Assembly (NCBI RefSeq): GCF_000744935.1
Contig: NZ_JQMW01000013.1
Location: forward strand, 62,001 to 126,000
Length of the DNA: 64,000 bases
Source: Clostridium sp. KNHs214
GTDB lineage: Bacteria > Bacillota > Clostridia > Clostridiales > Clostridiaceae
Direction of reading: 5' to 3'
Below, one piece after another: positions 43,505 to 52,209 of this stretch. Each line of letters begins with the position of its first letter. Within the stretch, counting starts at the first letter, position 1. A model generated the notes under the pieces. It was not told where the DNA came from and searched no databases. It worked only from the letters and a program-made list of their open reading frames with translations. The position numbers and the translations under genes were made by a program.

Positions 43505-44743
43505 TTATTTTCTCTTTTCGTTTAGATAAAGACCGTACATGGCGATTCCAGATAGGATAGCTAGTCCTAAAACTAAAGTCCACGATAATTTAAATCCACT
43601 TTTTTCTAGAATTCCGCCCATTACATATGGGGCTATAGCATAGCCTGCTCCAGAAATTATAGGTATAAGGGCATTAAATCTACCCCTATGCGACATTGGA
43701 CTGTGATTTGCTATGTACACTCCTGAATTTGTTGAGCACAAAATCTCTCCTACTGTCCATACTGCTGTAGAGACTATAAATAGTGGATATGCTTTTATAA
43801 CAGACAGCATTCCAAAGCCTATAGCATAAAAAACTCCTGCCAAAGCAATATTTAAAACTGACTTATTCCTCTTTGTAATATGGGTTATAACTGTAGTAAA
43901 AAATATTACTGTAAGAGCATTTACAGTCATTAAATATCCATACAGCTTTTTAGAAGCTACGGATCCAAAAATATCATTTACTTGAAGTGGTATTATATAA
44001 CCAGCTTGAGCATAAATAAATGAATATATAATAGAAATAAAAGTGAATATAACTAAATTGGGTCTCTTAATTAATGCTAAAATAGTAGAACCTTCTTCAC
44101 TTTTTTCATCATCATCAACTATTGTTTCTACCTGACTTTTTTCAGGTATAGACTCTTTTACAAATACCACTACCAAAATTAATGATATTAATGTGGTTAT
44201 CCCATCACCTATAAATAAAATTCTCATATGATTATTATATAAAAGCCCTGCAATTAATGGTCCTATGGCAAATCCTACATTTATACCTAAATATAAAAGA
44301 GAGAATGCTGCTTTTCTATTTTGCTTATTGGTGACATCGGCAAGCATTGCACTATTAGCAGGCTGAGCTGCACCATTAAATATTCCTGATAAAATAAGAA
44401 GCCATATTATAAAATGTGGATTATTTAATATGCCACATAAAATTAATGAAAAAGCAGCTAGACCCTGAGATATAACTATTGTACGTTTTCTTCCTGCATG
44501 ATCAGCTAACTTTCCACCTGCTAAGGCTCCAATACCACCGCATACTGCAGTTATTGTTATAAATACACCTATTTGTTTAGGCGACATATTCAATCTATCC
44601 TTCAAGAAGAATGTCATAAATGGATAAACAAAATTTCCAATACAATTTATAACTCTAGCTATAAATAAAACATATATTTCCTTCGGCAATCCAGAATAAG
44701 TTCCTAATAAAGATTTAAATCTTTCTTTTTTATTTATCCCCAA
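43505..44743 (-). CDS. Major facilitator superfamily transporter
   Basis: 412-residue, 12-helix MFS permease of the drug/metabolite efflux type. The loop 2-3 signature is GGKLADHAGRKRTIVIS (about 77), and motif C-like stretches follow (AMLADVTNKQNRKAAFSL). A central acidic cytoplasmic loop lies at about 200-222. The substrate is unknown. The start is TTG, preceded by GGGGGTG; no better ATG exists. It lies 27 bp downstream of tsaD and may share its transcript. Confidence 0.88.
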   Translation of the reverse strand: MGINKKERFKSLLGTYSGLPKEIYVLFIARVINCIGNFVYPFMTFFLKDRLNMSPKQIGVFITITAVCGGIGALAGGKLADHAGRKRTIVISQGLAAFSLILCGILNNPHFIIWLLILSGIFNGAAQPANSAMLADVTNKQNRKAAFSLLYLGINVGFAIGPLIAGLLYNNHMRILFIGDGITTLISLILVVVFVKESIPEKSQVETIVDDDEKSEEGSTILALIKRPNLVIFTFISIIYSFIYAQAGYIIPLQVNDIFGSVASKKLYGYLMTVNALTVIFFTTVITHITKRNKSVLNIALAGVFYAIGFGMLSVIKAYPLFIVSTAVWTVGEILCSTNSGVYIANHSPMSHRGRFNALIPIISGAGYAIAPYVMGGILEKSGFKLSWTLVLGLAILSGIAMYGLYLNEKRK

Positions 44744-44770
44744 TTTTTCACCCCCACTATTTTAAGTTTT

Positions 44771-45793
44771 TTATCTTTCCCCTAATTTTAAATTTGGAAT
44801 GGCATTTAAAGTTAATGGAGTTATGTTTCCCTTCTTATATTCAAAGTAAGCAGCACTACCTATCATGGCTGCATTATCTGTGCATAAAATCATTGAAGGA
44901 AACAATACCTTTATTCCCTCTTTTTCTCCTCTTTTAATCATAGTTTCTCTAAGGCATGAATTAGCAGCTACTCCACCTGCAATAGCTATTTTATCTACAT
45001 TTTGATTTTTACAAGCTTCTATAGCATTGTCTACCAGTACGTCTACCACTGCCTTTTGGAAAGATGCTGCCACATCTTCCCTCACTATCTCTTCCTTCTT
45101 CATTTCTTTATTATTTAAATAATTAAGTACTGCTGATTTAACTCCACTAAAGGAAAAATCCAAGCTATCATCATGAAAATTAGCTCTAGGAAATTTTATC
45201 GCATCAGCATTTCCTTTCTTTGAAACTTTATCTATTTTAGGTCCACCTGGGTAGCCAAGACCTATAGCTCTTGCAACTTTATCAAAAGCTTCTCCTGCTG
45301 CATCGTCTCTAGTTCCACCTAAAACTTCAAATTCACCATAATCCTTCATATATACTATGAAAGTGTGTCCTCCAGATACCACAAGGCATACAAAAGGTGG
45401 CTCTAATTCTTTATATTCTATAAAATTGGCACTTATATGTCCTTCTATATGATTTACACCTATTAATGGCTTGTTTAACGCATAGCTAAGTCCTTTTGCA
45501 TATTGAAGTCCTACCAGTAGTGCACCTACTAATCCGGGTCCATATGTAACTCCTATAGCATCTATATCCTGCAGTGTAACATTAGCTTTATCTAAAGCCT
45601 CCTGAACCACTACACTTATAGCTTCTATATGTTTTCTAGAAGCCACCTCTGGAACTACTCCTCCAAATTTAGTATGTATATCTATTTGAGAAGCTATTAT
45701 ATTAGATAATACTTCCCTGCCATTTACAACTACTGCCGCTGCTGTTTCATCACAACTACTTTCTATGGCTAATATTTTTATATCTTTATTCAT
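44771..45793 (-). CDS. tsaD: tRNA threonylcarbamoyladenosine transferase TsaD
   Basis: Transfers threonylcarbamoyl to A37 of ANN-decoding tRNAs. 340 aa, full length. ASKA-fold motifs: [12 protein letters not shown] (11-22), metal-binding [12 protein letters not shown] (His110/His114 region), [23 protein letters not shown] and [11 protein letters not shown]. Ribosome site GGAAGGAA. The partner genes tsaB, tsaC and tsaE are not in the window. Confidence 0.96.
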   Translation of the reverse strand: MNKDIKILAIESSCDETAAAVVVNGREVLSNIIASQIDIHTKFGGVVPEVASRKHIEAISVVVQEALDKANVTLQDIDAIGVTYGPGLVGALLVGLQYAKGLSYALNKPLIGVNHIEGHISANFIEYKELEPPFVCLVVSGGHTFIVYMKDYGEFEVLGGTRDDAAGEAFDKVARAIGLGYPGGPKIDKVSKKGNADAIKFPRANFHDDSLDFSFSGVKSAVLNYLNNKEMKKEEIVREDVAASFQKAVVDVLVDNAIEACKNQNVDKIAIAGGVAANSCLRETMIKRGEKEGIKVLFPSMILCTDNAAMIGSAAYFEYKKGNITPLTLNAIPNLKLGER

Positions 45794-45858
45794 AATAAAT
45801 TCCTTCCTTTACTATTTAGTATTTAAGCTCTATATTAAAATGCAAAGTATAATAAATA

Positions 45859-46001
45859 ATAGGTAATAGCTAAGAAGTAAGAGTTAAGGATAAAACTCTA
45901 GGAGTTTTTTATAATTAATTTGTAAGTAATAGTTGTGGTAAAAATTCAGCTTTGCTGAATTTTTCAATAGCTCTTACTTTTCACCTATTAGTTCTTAACT
46001 T
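45859..46001. repeat. Palindromic repeat family 3, copy B
   Basis: Shares TAAGAGTTAAGGATAAAACT, GGAGTTTTTTATAATTAATT and the CTCTTACTTTTCACCTATTA arm with 24811-25003, in the same orientation but about 50 bp shorter. It lies upstream of tsaD. The rest of the 45794-46241 gap shows no gene. Confidence 0.7.
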
Positions 46002-46241
46002 AAAAAATATCGTAATACAATATTTTCATATAGCCTAAAATATTACTGAATTTAATTTTATACCTTAACTTCTATAATACAAAAAACTTTATATATCATC
46101 AAGGAAAACCTAAAAACTTTTAACTCTCTTTGATTTTGTATTATATTAGTATTATGATATAATTCTTTTTATACTGTCAATTACCACCCATACAAGTAAG
46201 GGTTGTTTCCTTGCCACACTTTTATGAAAAGGGGTTTATAT

Positions 46242-46874
46242 ATGATTTGTAATTACGCTAAAGTTATAATTAAGGGCTCTCCTATAACTAAATCTAATTT
46301 TAAACTTTCCAATATTCAAGGACGAGCTATACTGCCTTATAATTCAGGAAAATATCATGATAGATACGCTTTATATGAGCAGCAAATAGCTTATGAAGCT
46401 AGATGTCAAAATCCCAATACAGTACTTAATGAATCATTAATAGCTATATTAAAGGTATATTATAAAAGTAAAAAAAGACATCCAGATACCACAAATATAA
46501 CTAAAAGTATTTTTGATGGAATAGAAAAAAGCGGATTGATTATAAATGATGCCCAAATAAGAAGACTAATTATTGAAGAATTCTACGATAAGGATAATCC
46601 TAGATTTGAATTAGAACTTTTTCCTGAAAGCGAGTATTCCATAGAATACTCTATACTAAAAAAAGAAAAAGTTGAAAAACCTATAGTTTACGCACCACCA
46701 GCAAATAAAAAAAATAAGCTAACTTCTTCTCAATGTAGCTTAAAAAAAGAATCTGATGGTTCTAATAATGAAGTCTGTGAAATATGCGGCAAGCCTATAA
46801 AAAGCCAAGAAAGAATATCTATTAATAAAGGAAGTTCATTTATCTGCAATAATTGTTTTAAAAAACTTTTTTAG
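46242..46874 (+). CDS. RusA-like Holliday junction resolvase with C-terminal zinc ribbon
   Basis: 210 aa. Residues 1-125 match the RusA fold: VIIKGSPITKSNF at the start, YYKSKKRHPDTTNITKSIFD with the metal-binding Asp pattern, then INDAQIRRLIIEEFY. RusA enzymes cut four-way DNA junctions as dimers, mostly in phages. A linker (about 140-175) leads to a zinc-ribbon-like tail, CEICGKPI...CNNCFKKLF (four cysteines), which ordinary RusA lacks. ATG 46242 has AAAAGGGG upstream. It stands alone, with no phage genes near, and ends in a shared terminator. Confidence 0.78.
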   Translation: MICNYAKVIIKGSPITKSNFKLSNIQGRAILPYNSGKYHDRYALYEQQIAYEARCQNPNTVLNESLIAILKVYYKSKKRHPDTTNITKSIFDGIEKSGLIINDAQIRRLIIEEFYDKDNPRFELELFPESEYSIEYSILKKEKVEKPIVYAPPANKKNKLTSSQCSLKKESDGSNNEVCEICGKPIKSQERISINKGSSFICNNCFKKLF

Positions 46875-46908
46875 TGCTATACACTTCATATCTTGTATAG
46901 CACTAAAA
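46867..46908. terminator. Bidirectional terminator
   Basis: Stem TTTTTAGTGCTATACA with its complement TGTATAGCACTAAAAA, 10-nt loop, between two convergent genes. Confidence 0.88.
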
Positions 46909-46910
46909 AT

Positions 46911-47897
46911 TTAATTAGTCTTTTTTAATATTTTTATATACCTAGCTACAGCCTCACCAGCTTTATTTCCTTCAGAAACTACATAATTAGTATCATAGTT
47001 GATCTTAAGTAAGTTTCCACAGGCAAATATTCCATCTACAGATGTGCACATATTCTCATCTACTACTGGCCCACCCCATAAATTGTTTAAGGAAATTTTA
47101 GCATTCACTGTTATATCAGTCTCTGGAAACAGTTGTACAGATAAAAGTAATGTATCACATTCCACATAGCATTCAGTATCCTTCAATACTTTTTTATCTT
47201 TGTCTAGTGAAGCTAGCGTTACCCCTTCTACTCTATCTTTTCCTTTTATATCAACTATGTAGCAACTTTCTTTAAAGGGTATATTAAAATCATCTATACA
47301 TTCATTAAAGTATTCTTTTTTACCTATAGGCTGTGAATTTTTTTCTACCACCATTTTTACATTTGCTCCTTCTAATTTCAGCCTTCTAGCGGTTAATAAA
47401 GCTAAATTACTTGAGCCATATACTATAACTTCTTTTCCTGGTAAGTAACCGTGTAAATTCACCAATTTATGTGCTGTTCCACAAGTATATATGCCAACGC
47501 ACTTATTCCTTGGTATATTTATAGCTCCTATAGACTGTTCTCTGCATCCAGTGGCTAAAACTACAGCTTTAGCTTTTATATTTTTTATACCTTCTTTTTC
47601 ACTTACATAAGTTATTTTCTTATCTTCAGTAAGTCTTAATACTGTAGAATTTGTTTTGGTTTCTATTTTATATTCATTTATTTCATCCACAAGCTTTTGT
47701 ATATATTCAGGACCAGTAACATATTCTTCAGAATCTCCTAAACGAAATCCATTGTGAATATTTTCGTTTAGCATACCACCTAAAGAACTTTCTCTTTCTA
47801 TTATACAAACCTTATCTACTCCTTGCTTTTTAGCAGAAATAGCGACAGATAAGCCCCCAGGCCCTCCTCCTATTACAACAATGTCATATAATTGCAT
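46911..47897 (-). CDS. FAD-dependent pyridine nucleotide-disulfide oxidoreductase-like protein
   Basis: 328 residues with two dinucleotide sites: FAD motif VVIGGGPGGLSVAISA (7-22) and NAD(P) motif VIVYGSSNLALLTARRL near 163. The C-terminal FAD motif is SVDGIFACGNLL. CGTAHKL sits where thioredoxin-reductase relatives carry the CxxC; only one cysteine is present there. The overall look is like the FAD/NAD subunit paired with glycerol-3-phosphate dehydrogenases. It is upstream of no partner here but lies 100 bp downstream of lipA in the same direction. Confidence 0.8.
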   Translation of the reverse strand: MQLYDIVVIGGGPGGLSVAISAKKQGVDKVCIIERESSLGGMLNENIHNGFRLGDSEEYVTGPEYIQKLVDEINEYKIETKTNSTVLRLTEDKKITYVSEKEGIKNIKAKAVVLATGCREQSIGAINIPRNKCVGIYTCGTAHKLVNLHGYLPGKEVIVYGSSNLALLTARRLKLEGANVKMVVEKNSQPIGKKEYFNECIDDFNIPFKESCYIVDIKGKDRVEGVTLASLDKDKKVLKDTECYVECDTLLLSVQLFPETDITVNAKISLNNLWGGPVVDENMCTSVDGIFACGNLLKINYDTNYVVSEGNKAGEAVARYIKILKKTN

Positions 47898-47997
47898 AGA
47901 ATCTCCTCCAAATTTAAAACAACTAAACTAATACCTACAATATATTTTATCAGTTTATGTAAGGTATGTATACATTGAAGACTATAAAATGGCCTAT

Positions 47998-48861
47998 TTA
48001 TTTCCCTTTAATTTTATCAAATACTTCTACTGCATTATAGGAACTTCTAACTAAGGGAGCTGATGCAACATATTTAAATCCTAAACTTTCACCAATTTTC
48101 CTATATTCCTCAAAAACATCTGGGTGAACATATTCTACTACATCGTGATGTTTTTTAGATGGTTGTAAATATTGTCCCATAGTGAATATATCACAATCTA
48201 TTTTTCTAAGATCATTCATAAGACTAACCACTTGTTCTTTTGTTTCTCCTAAGCCTAGCATTATTCCTGACTTAGTCAAAATAGAACTATCCATTTTCTT
48301 CACGTTTTCTAAAACCTTAAGAGATCTTTGATAAATCGCTCTTGGTCTAACTCCTGGATATAAATCTGGCACTGTTTCTACATTATGATTTATTATATCT
48401 GGCTTCTCATCTGCTACTAATTTAAGAGCTTTTTCATCTCCTTGGAAATCAGGTATTAAAACCTCAATGGTTACATTCTTATTTAAATTCTTAACTTCCT
48501 TTATCACCTTAGCAAAATGTCCTGCTCCACCATCTTCTAAATCATCTCTAGTTACAGAAGTAACAACCACATGTTTTAAGCCAAGTCTATCTACAGCTTT
48601 AGCTAAATTTTCCGGTTCCTTTTCATTTACAGGCTCTGGTTTACTTTTAGTTACATTGCAAAATGTACAATTTCTTGTGCAATTTCTTCCAAGTATCATA
48701 AAAGTAGCTGTACCTTTATGAAAACATTCTCCCCTGTTTGGACATAAAGCATGTTCACATACAGTATTTAAATTTAAGTCCTTTAATAAATTTTCTACTT
48801 CTATAGAATTGTGATTTCTAACTAATTTTACCTTTAACCATTCTGGTTTTCTTACGTACAT
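47998..48861 (-). CDS. lipA: Lipoyl synthase
   Basis: Radical SAM enzyme inserting two sulfurs into octanoyl groups on lipoyl domains. 287 aa. The auxiliary cluster cysteines are in [12 protein letters not shown] (36-47), and the SAM cluster CxxxCxxC is in CTRNCTFC (about 62). The C-terminal serine of the RSSY motif is in VRSSYNA. Ribosome site AAGGGGG. Next to a lipoate ligase gene, forming a lipoylation locus. No lipoylated enzyme complex is in the window. Confidence 0.95.
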   Translation of the reverse strand: MYVRKPEWLKVKLVRNHNSIEVENLLKDLNLNTVCEHALCPNRGECFHKGTATFMILGRNCTRNCTFCNVTKSKPEPVNEKEPENLAKAVDRLGLKHVVVTSVTRDDLEDGGAGHFAKVIKEVKNLNKNVTIEVLIPDFQGDEKALKLVADEKPDIINHNVETVPDLYPGVRPRAIYQRSLKVLENVKKMDSSILTKSGIMLGLGETKEQVVSLMNDLRKIDCDIFTMGQYLQPSKKHHDVVEYVHPDVFEEYRKIGESLGFKYVASAPLVRSSYNAVEVFDKIKGK

Positions 48862-48960
48862 TTTAATTCCCCCTTAAAATATTCAATGCAGCATATAATA
48901 TACTACACACACATTCTATTTTTCTATGCATAAACTACATACAACTTATAAATCATATGT

Positions 48961-49947
48961 TTACTTATAATTAAACATCAACCCCATAAATTGTTCTCTT
49001 GTTAAATCAGAAATATATTCTGAAATATCTACATCTTTAATAACTTGTAATATGTTTTCCTCTTCATATTTCTTTCCCAAAAGTATGTTTTCTAATTGGT
49101 CGATTTCTCTTTTTCCAAAAAAGTCTCCATTTATTTCTATACCACTTATATTTCCATCTTTTATTGATAAACTAATTTGAACTACTCCACATTTAAACTT
49201 ATCTTCATTAAAAAATTGAAATTTAGGAGAGTTCCCATAAGTCCATTGCCAAGTAGAAAACTTTTCTTCAGATATTTCATTTATTTTCTGCATCTCTTCT
49301 TCATCTAGTTCATAAAATTCCCTGCAATTAAATTCTTCCATCACTAATCTTATAAGACAATTTTTGAATTCTTCTACATTCATATCTTCATCTAGATATT
49401 TTCTTATATTAGTAACTCTATTGGATACAGACTTAATAGCCTTGTCCTTAAATTTTACTGGATTGCTTTTTAAAGCTTTTACTAAGTCTGATAAATCCGC
49501 ATCAAATAATAAGGTTCCATGATGAAGAACTTTATTTTTATATGAATATTGGGCGTTTCCGCAAAACTTTTTTCCTTCAACTGTTAAATCATTTCTACCG
49601 GTAAACTCTGCTTCTACTCCAAGTTTCTTCAAAGCATTTATTACTGGCTTAGTAAACCCTTTAAAATCTGCAAAGTTAGAATCCTTTTTGGTTATAAAAG
49701 TAAAGTTCAAATTACCTAAATCGCAAAAAACTGTTCCCCCTCCAGATACTCTTCTAACTACATCTATATCTTTTTCTTTAACATATTCTAAATTTATTTC
49801 TCTTAGAGTATTTTGATTTTTTCCTATAAGTATAGATCTTCTATTTCGCCACAGTATAAAACAATCTGTATCCTTGTACTTAAGTATATACTCTTCTACA
49901 GCGTGATTAATATATGGATCCTTACAACTACTATTTATAAATATCAA
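48961..49947 (-). CDS. lplA: Lipoate-protein ligase
   Basis: Attaches lipoate to lipoyl domains via lipoyl-AMP. 328 aa from the chosen start. Motifs: ILWRNRRSILIGKNQNT, RRVSGGGTVFCDLGNLNFTF (about 70-89), GRNDLTVEGKKFCGNAQ with HHGTLLFD, and a C-terminal accessory domain. TTG at 49947 is preferred, because GGAGGG ends 6 nt before it. ATG 49953 abuts the ribosome site and ATG 49992 has none. It lies 100 bp upstream of lipA. Confidence 0.92.
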   Translation of the reverse strand: MIFINSSCKDPYINHAVEEYILKYKDTDCFILWRNRRSILIGKNQNTLREINLEYVKEKDIDVVRRVSGGGTVFCDLGNLNFTFITKKDSNFADFKGFTKPVINALKKLGVEAEFTGRNDLTVEGKKFCGNAQYSYKNKVLHHGTLLFDADLSDLVKALKSNPVKFKDKAIKSVSNRVTNIRKYLDEDMNVEEFKNCLIRLVMEEFNCREFYELDEEEMQKINEISEEKFSTWQWTYGNSPKFQFFNEDKFKCGVVQISLSIKDGNISGIEINGDFFGKREIDQLENILLGKKYEEENILQVIKDVDISEYISDLTREQFMGLMFNYK

Positions 49948-50361
49948 GTCCATCCCTCCAGTACCCTTACTGTACAATTTAAAGGTTTTCATGCAAGCTA
50001 AATACTATGTGAACTACACAGCAATAAACAACTAAGTTTTTACGCAAAATTCTATAAACATTATACTACAATTATTCCTATTAACATTATCATATTTTAA
50101 ATATAAATTAAACTATTCTAATTTATTTAAAATATGCCTCCTTACCTGGCGTTTATGATTTTTTAAAAAAGTATATTTTAGATAATTAATCACACATATA
50201 TGTTATAATTTCGCGTTACAATTCACCCTTGCAAATCGAAATGCAACAAGTATATATCGAATTAAATAACTTTTTTATTGATAAACGATAAATTACGTGA
50301 TATTATATTATTACTCAATAAAATATAAAAAACTTAGATTAATTAGCAGGAGGTAATTTTA
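49948..50361. other. AT-rich divergent gap upstream of the lipoate ligase and DUF3955 genes
   Basis: About 410 bp. TTATAAT near 50200 could be a -10 box for the plus-strand gene. No gene, repeat or RNA fold recognised. Confidence 0.3.
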
Positions 50362-50577
50362 ATAAAAAAATATCTTTTACCATTAATATCATTCATTATA
50401 TCAATTAGTTGTATAGTTGCTTACAACATCATTGGGGCAAAGATTGCTCCAGATGGTACTCTTATAGAACCATTTTTCTTAATACCAATAGGTTGGTTAT
50501 TTATAATTATTGGTATAGTTTCTGGTTTAATAATCTCATTCTCTAAGAACCACAAAAAATTTCGTAAAGATATCTAA
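50362..50577 (+). CDS. DUF3955 small membrane protein with apparent ATA start
   Basis: 71 codons: KKYLLPLISFIISISCIVAY, then NIIGAKIAPDGTLIEPFFLI and PIGWLFIIIGIVSGLIIS, with a basic tail KKFRKDI. This is the DUF3955 pattern of two membrane helices around an APDGTLxEPFFLIPIG loop. A perfect AGGAGGT lies 8 nt before an ATA codon, exactly where the start should be. No ATG, GTG or TTG exists in frame near it. Either ATA is used as a weak start, or the ATG has mutated and the gene is newly silent. Function unknown. Confidence 0.7.
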   Translation: MKKYLLPLISFIISISCIVAYNIIGAKIAPDGTLIEPFFLIPIGWLFIIIGIVSGLIISFSKNHKKFRKDI

Positions 50578-50609
50578 TTACTATAATTATTAGAAACAAA
50601 TTCTAAAAT

Positions 50610-50640
50610 AAATATCTATTTTGGGGGTTTATAGATATTT
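50610..50640 (+). terminator. Stem-loop after the DUF3955 gene
   Basis: AAATATCTAT / ATAGATATTT stem around a G-rich loop, 33 nt past the stop. The T run is weak. Confidence 0.4.
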
Positions 50641-50695
50641 AACAACCAAAAGACAACCGACCCCTTAAAAATAAACAAATTTAATATATATAAAA

Positions 50696-50726
50696 AAAGC
50701 CAGTAACCTTTATGATTACTGGCTTT
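50696..50726 (-). terminator. Terminator of tRNA-Trp
   Basis: 11-bp stem AAAGCCAGTAA / TTACTGGCTTT just past the tRNA 3' end, followed by T's on the minus strand. Confidence 0.88.
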
Positions 50727-50731
50727 CATTT

Positions 50732-50807
50732 TGGCAGGGGCACGAGGACTTGAACCCGGAACCAACGGTTTTGGAGACCGCTACTCTACCAATTGAGCTA
50801 TACCCCT
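50732..50807 (-). tRNA. tRNA-Trp (CCA anticodon)
   Basis: 76 nt with encoded CCA end. The acceptor arms AGGGGTA/TGCCCCT pair, the D-arm is GCTCAATTGGTAGAGT-like, the anticodon loop is CTCCAAA (anticodon CCA), and the T-arm is GGTTCAAGTCC. It lies between the DUF3955 gene and the microcompartment operon, on the same strand as the latter. Confidence 0.97.
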
Positions 50808-50887
50808 TTGACGAAGATTATTGTATCATGATATGGCATATAAGTCAACATATATTTGCATTAAATTTTGCTGAAAACTAATAAAGT

Positions 50888-51053
50888 GATTCAACCACAA
50901 AAAAGTACAATGTAATGGAATTATGAAATTTCTCTGGAATGAGTTGCATAAGAAGCGAAGGAACTATTTAAATTTATTGTTCCGAGCTCTTATGCAAGTC
51001 ATGGAGGAGAAATTTCATAATTCAAGTAATGTAATACTTTTTGTAGGATAATC
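50888..51053. repeat. Palindromic repeat family 2, copy B (no nested insert)
   Basis: 166 bp with inverted arms (GAATTATGAAATTTCTCTGG near 50929 and its complement near 51003) and outer ends GATTCAACCACAAAAA-like / TTTTTGTAGGATAATC. It is the uninterrupted form of 7372-7681. It lies between the microcompartment operon terminator and tRNA-Trp. Confidence 0.82.
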
Positions 51054-51108
51054 ATAAAATCAATATTCTGAAAATGATTATTGATATTTAATAAAAAAAT
51101 CAGAAATA

Positions 51109-51142
51109 AAAATGCCGCTAAATATAACTTTAGCGGCATTTT
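51109..51142 (-). terminator. Terminator of the choline microcompartment operon
   Basis: Perfect 14-bp stem AAAATGCCGCTAAA with its complement and a 6-nt loop, 20 bp past the last BMC gene, T-rich on the minus strand. Confidence 0.92.
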
Positions 51143-51162
51143 ACTTACAATTTAATTAAATC

Positions 51163-51453
51163 CTATTTTGCAGCTTCTTTAGTTGATGGAAGAATTACTT
51201 CAACTTCAGAATGTGGACGTGGTATAACGTGAACTGATATTAATTCTCCAACACGTTGTGCAGCAGCAGCTCCAGCATCTGTAGCAGCTTTAACAGCTCC
51301 AACATCTCCTCTAACCATAACAGTTACAAGTCCGCCTCCAACATATTCTTTACCTATTAAATATACGTTTGCTGCCTTAACCATAGCGTCAGCTGCCTCT
51401 ATTGATCCTACTAATCCTTTAGTTTCTATCATTCCTAATGCATCATATTTCAT
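51163..51453 (-). CDS. BMC-domain shell protein (PduA/EutM type)
   Basis: 96-residue hexameric shell protein. One BMC domain starts [20 protein letters not shown] and continues [20 protein letters not shown], with the C-terminal [16 protein letters not shown] tail. It should tile the facets of the choline microcompartment and conduct small metabolites through its central pore. Last gene of the operon, 105 bp after the PduL gene, ending at a strong terminator. Confidence 0.93.
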   Translation of the reverse strand: MKYDALGMIETKGLVGSIEAADAMVKAANVYLIGKEYVGGGLVTVMVRGDVGAVKAATDAGAAAAQRVGELISVHVIPRPHSEVEVILPSTKEAAK

Positions 51454-51558
51454 TTTAAAATCCTCCTAATTATCTTATTATTTGTATATTATAATTTTTA
51501 ATTATAATCATTTATTTTTTACCACTTTTTATTATTTTAATTGTTATTGATTATTTTT

Positions 51559-52209
51559 CTATTTCACTATTGTTATTTTTGATTTTGAGTTAATGCCCAT
51601 TGCATTAGCTTCTTCGATATCAAGATGGCATTCAAGCTTTGAAGCATCATTAGCCCTGATAGCTACGTTGCTGTATATTCCGCCTCTGAAATCATCAAAT
51701 TTTATTGATACTATATCTCCATCACAGACCCCTAAATTTTTAGCATCTTCAGGTGTCATATGAATATGTCTTTGTGCAACTACTAAGCCTTCTTCAATTT
51801 GAACAGAACCTTTTGGTCCAACTAATGTAATTCCAGGCGTTCTGCTTAAATCTCCAGATAGTCTTACGTGTGATACTGCTCCAAGTTTAATGCAATCTCC
51901 AGCTAATACTTCAACTTGAGTCTTACTTCTTACTGGTCCAAGAATTCTAACTTTTTCAATTGCACCCTTTGGTCCACATACTGTTACAACTTCTTTGCAC
52001 GCATATTGTCCAGGCTGAGATAAATCTTTAAGTTTAGTAAGTTGATAGTTTTTTCCAAAAAGACATTCTAAATCCCTTTGTGAAAGATGTACGTGTCTAT
52101 TAGAAATACCTACTGGAATCTCAGATGAATTTACCTGAGATACAGTATTTTCACTTTTGCCATTTACAGTTTCTAGTAAAAGCTTTAATACTGCCTCTAA
52201 ATTATCCAT
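51559..52209 (-). CDS. pduL: PduL-type phosphotransacylase
   Basis: Converts acetyl-CoA and phosphate to acetyl-phosphate, recycling CoA inside the shell. 216 aa. The two PduL domains carry zinc-binding histidines in SNRHVHLSQRDLE and AQRHIHMTPEDAKNLGV. Residues 1-18 (MDNLEAVLKLLLETVNGK) form an amphipathic helix followed by a linker, which is an encapsulation peptide. Its start overlaps the aldehyde dehydrogenase stop by one base. Confidence 0.93.
   Translation of the reverse strand: MDNLEAVLKLLLETVNGKSENTVSQVNSSEIPVGISNRHVHLSQRDLECLFGKNYQLTKLKDLSQPGQYACKEVVTVCGPKGAIEKVRILGPVRSKTQVEVLAGDCIKLGAVSHVRLSGDLSRTPGITLVGPKGSVQIEEGLVVAQRHIHMTPEDAKNLGVCDGDIVSIKFDDFRGGIYSNVAIRANDASKLECHLDIEEANAMGINSKSKITIVK

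Noticed and set aside
46203-46874. Prophage around the RusA-like gene
   Set aside because: Neighbours are tsaD, MFS, FAD oxidoreductase and lipA; no capsid, integrase or lysis genes.
50732-51053. tRNA-Trp as attachment site of an island carrying the microcompartment genes
   Set aside because: No integrase and no repeated tRNA 3' end is seen within the window; cannot be supported.
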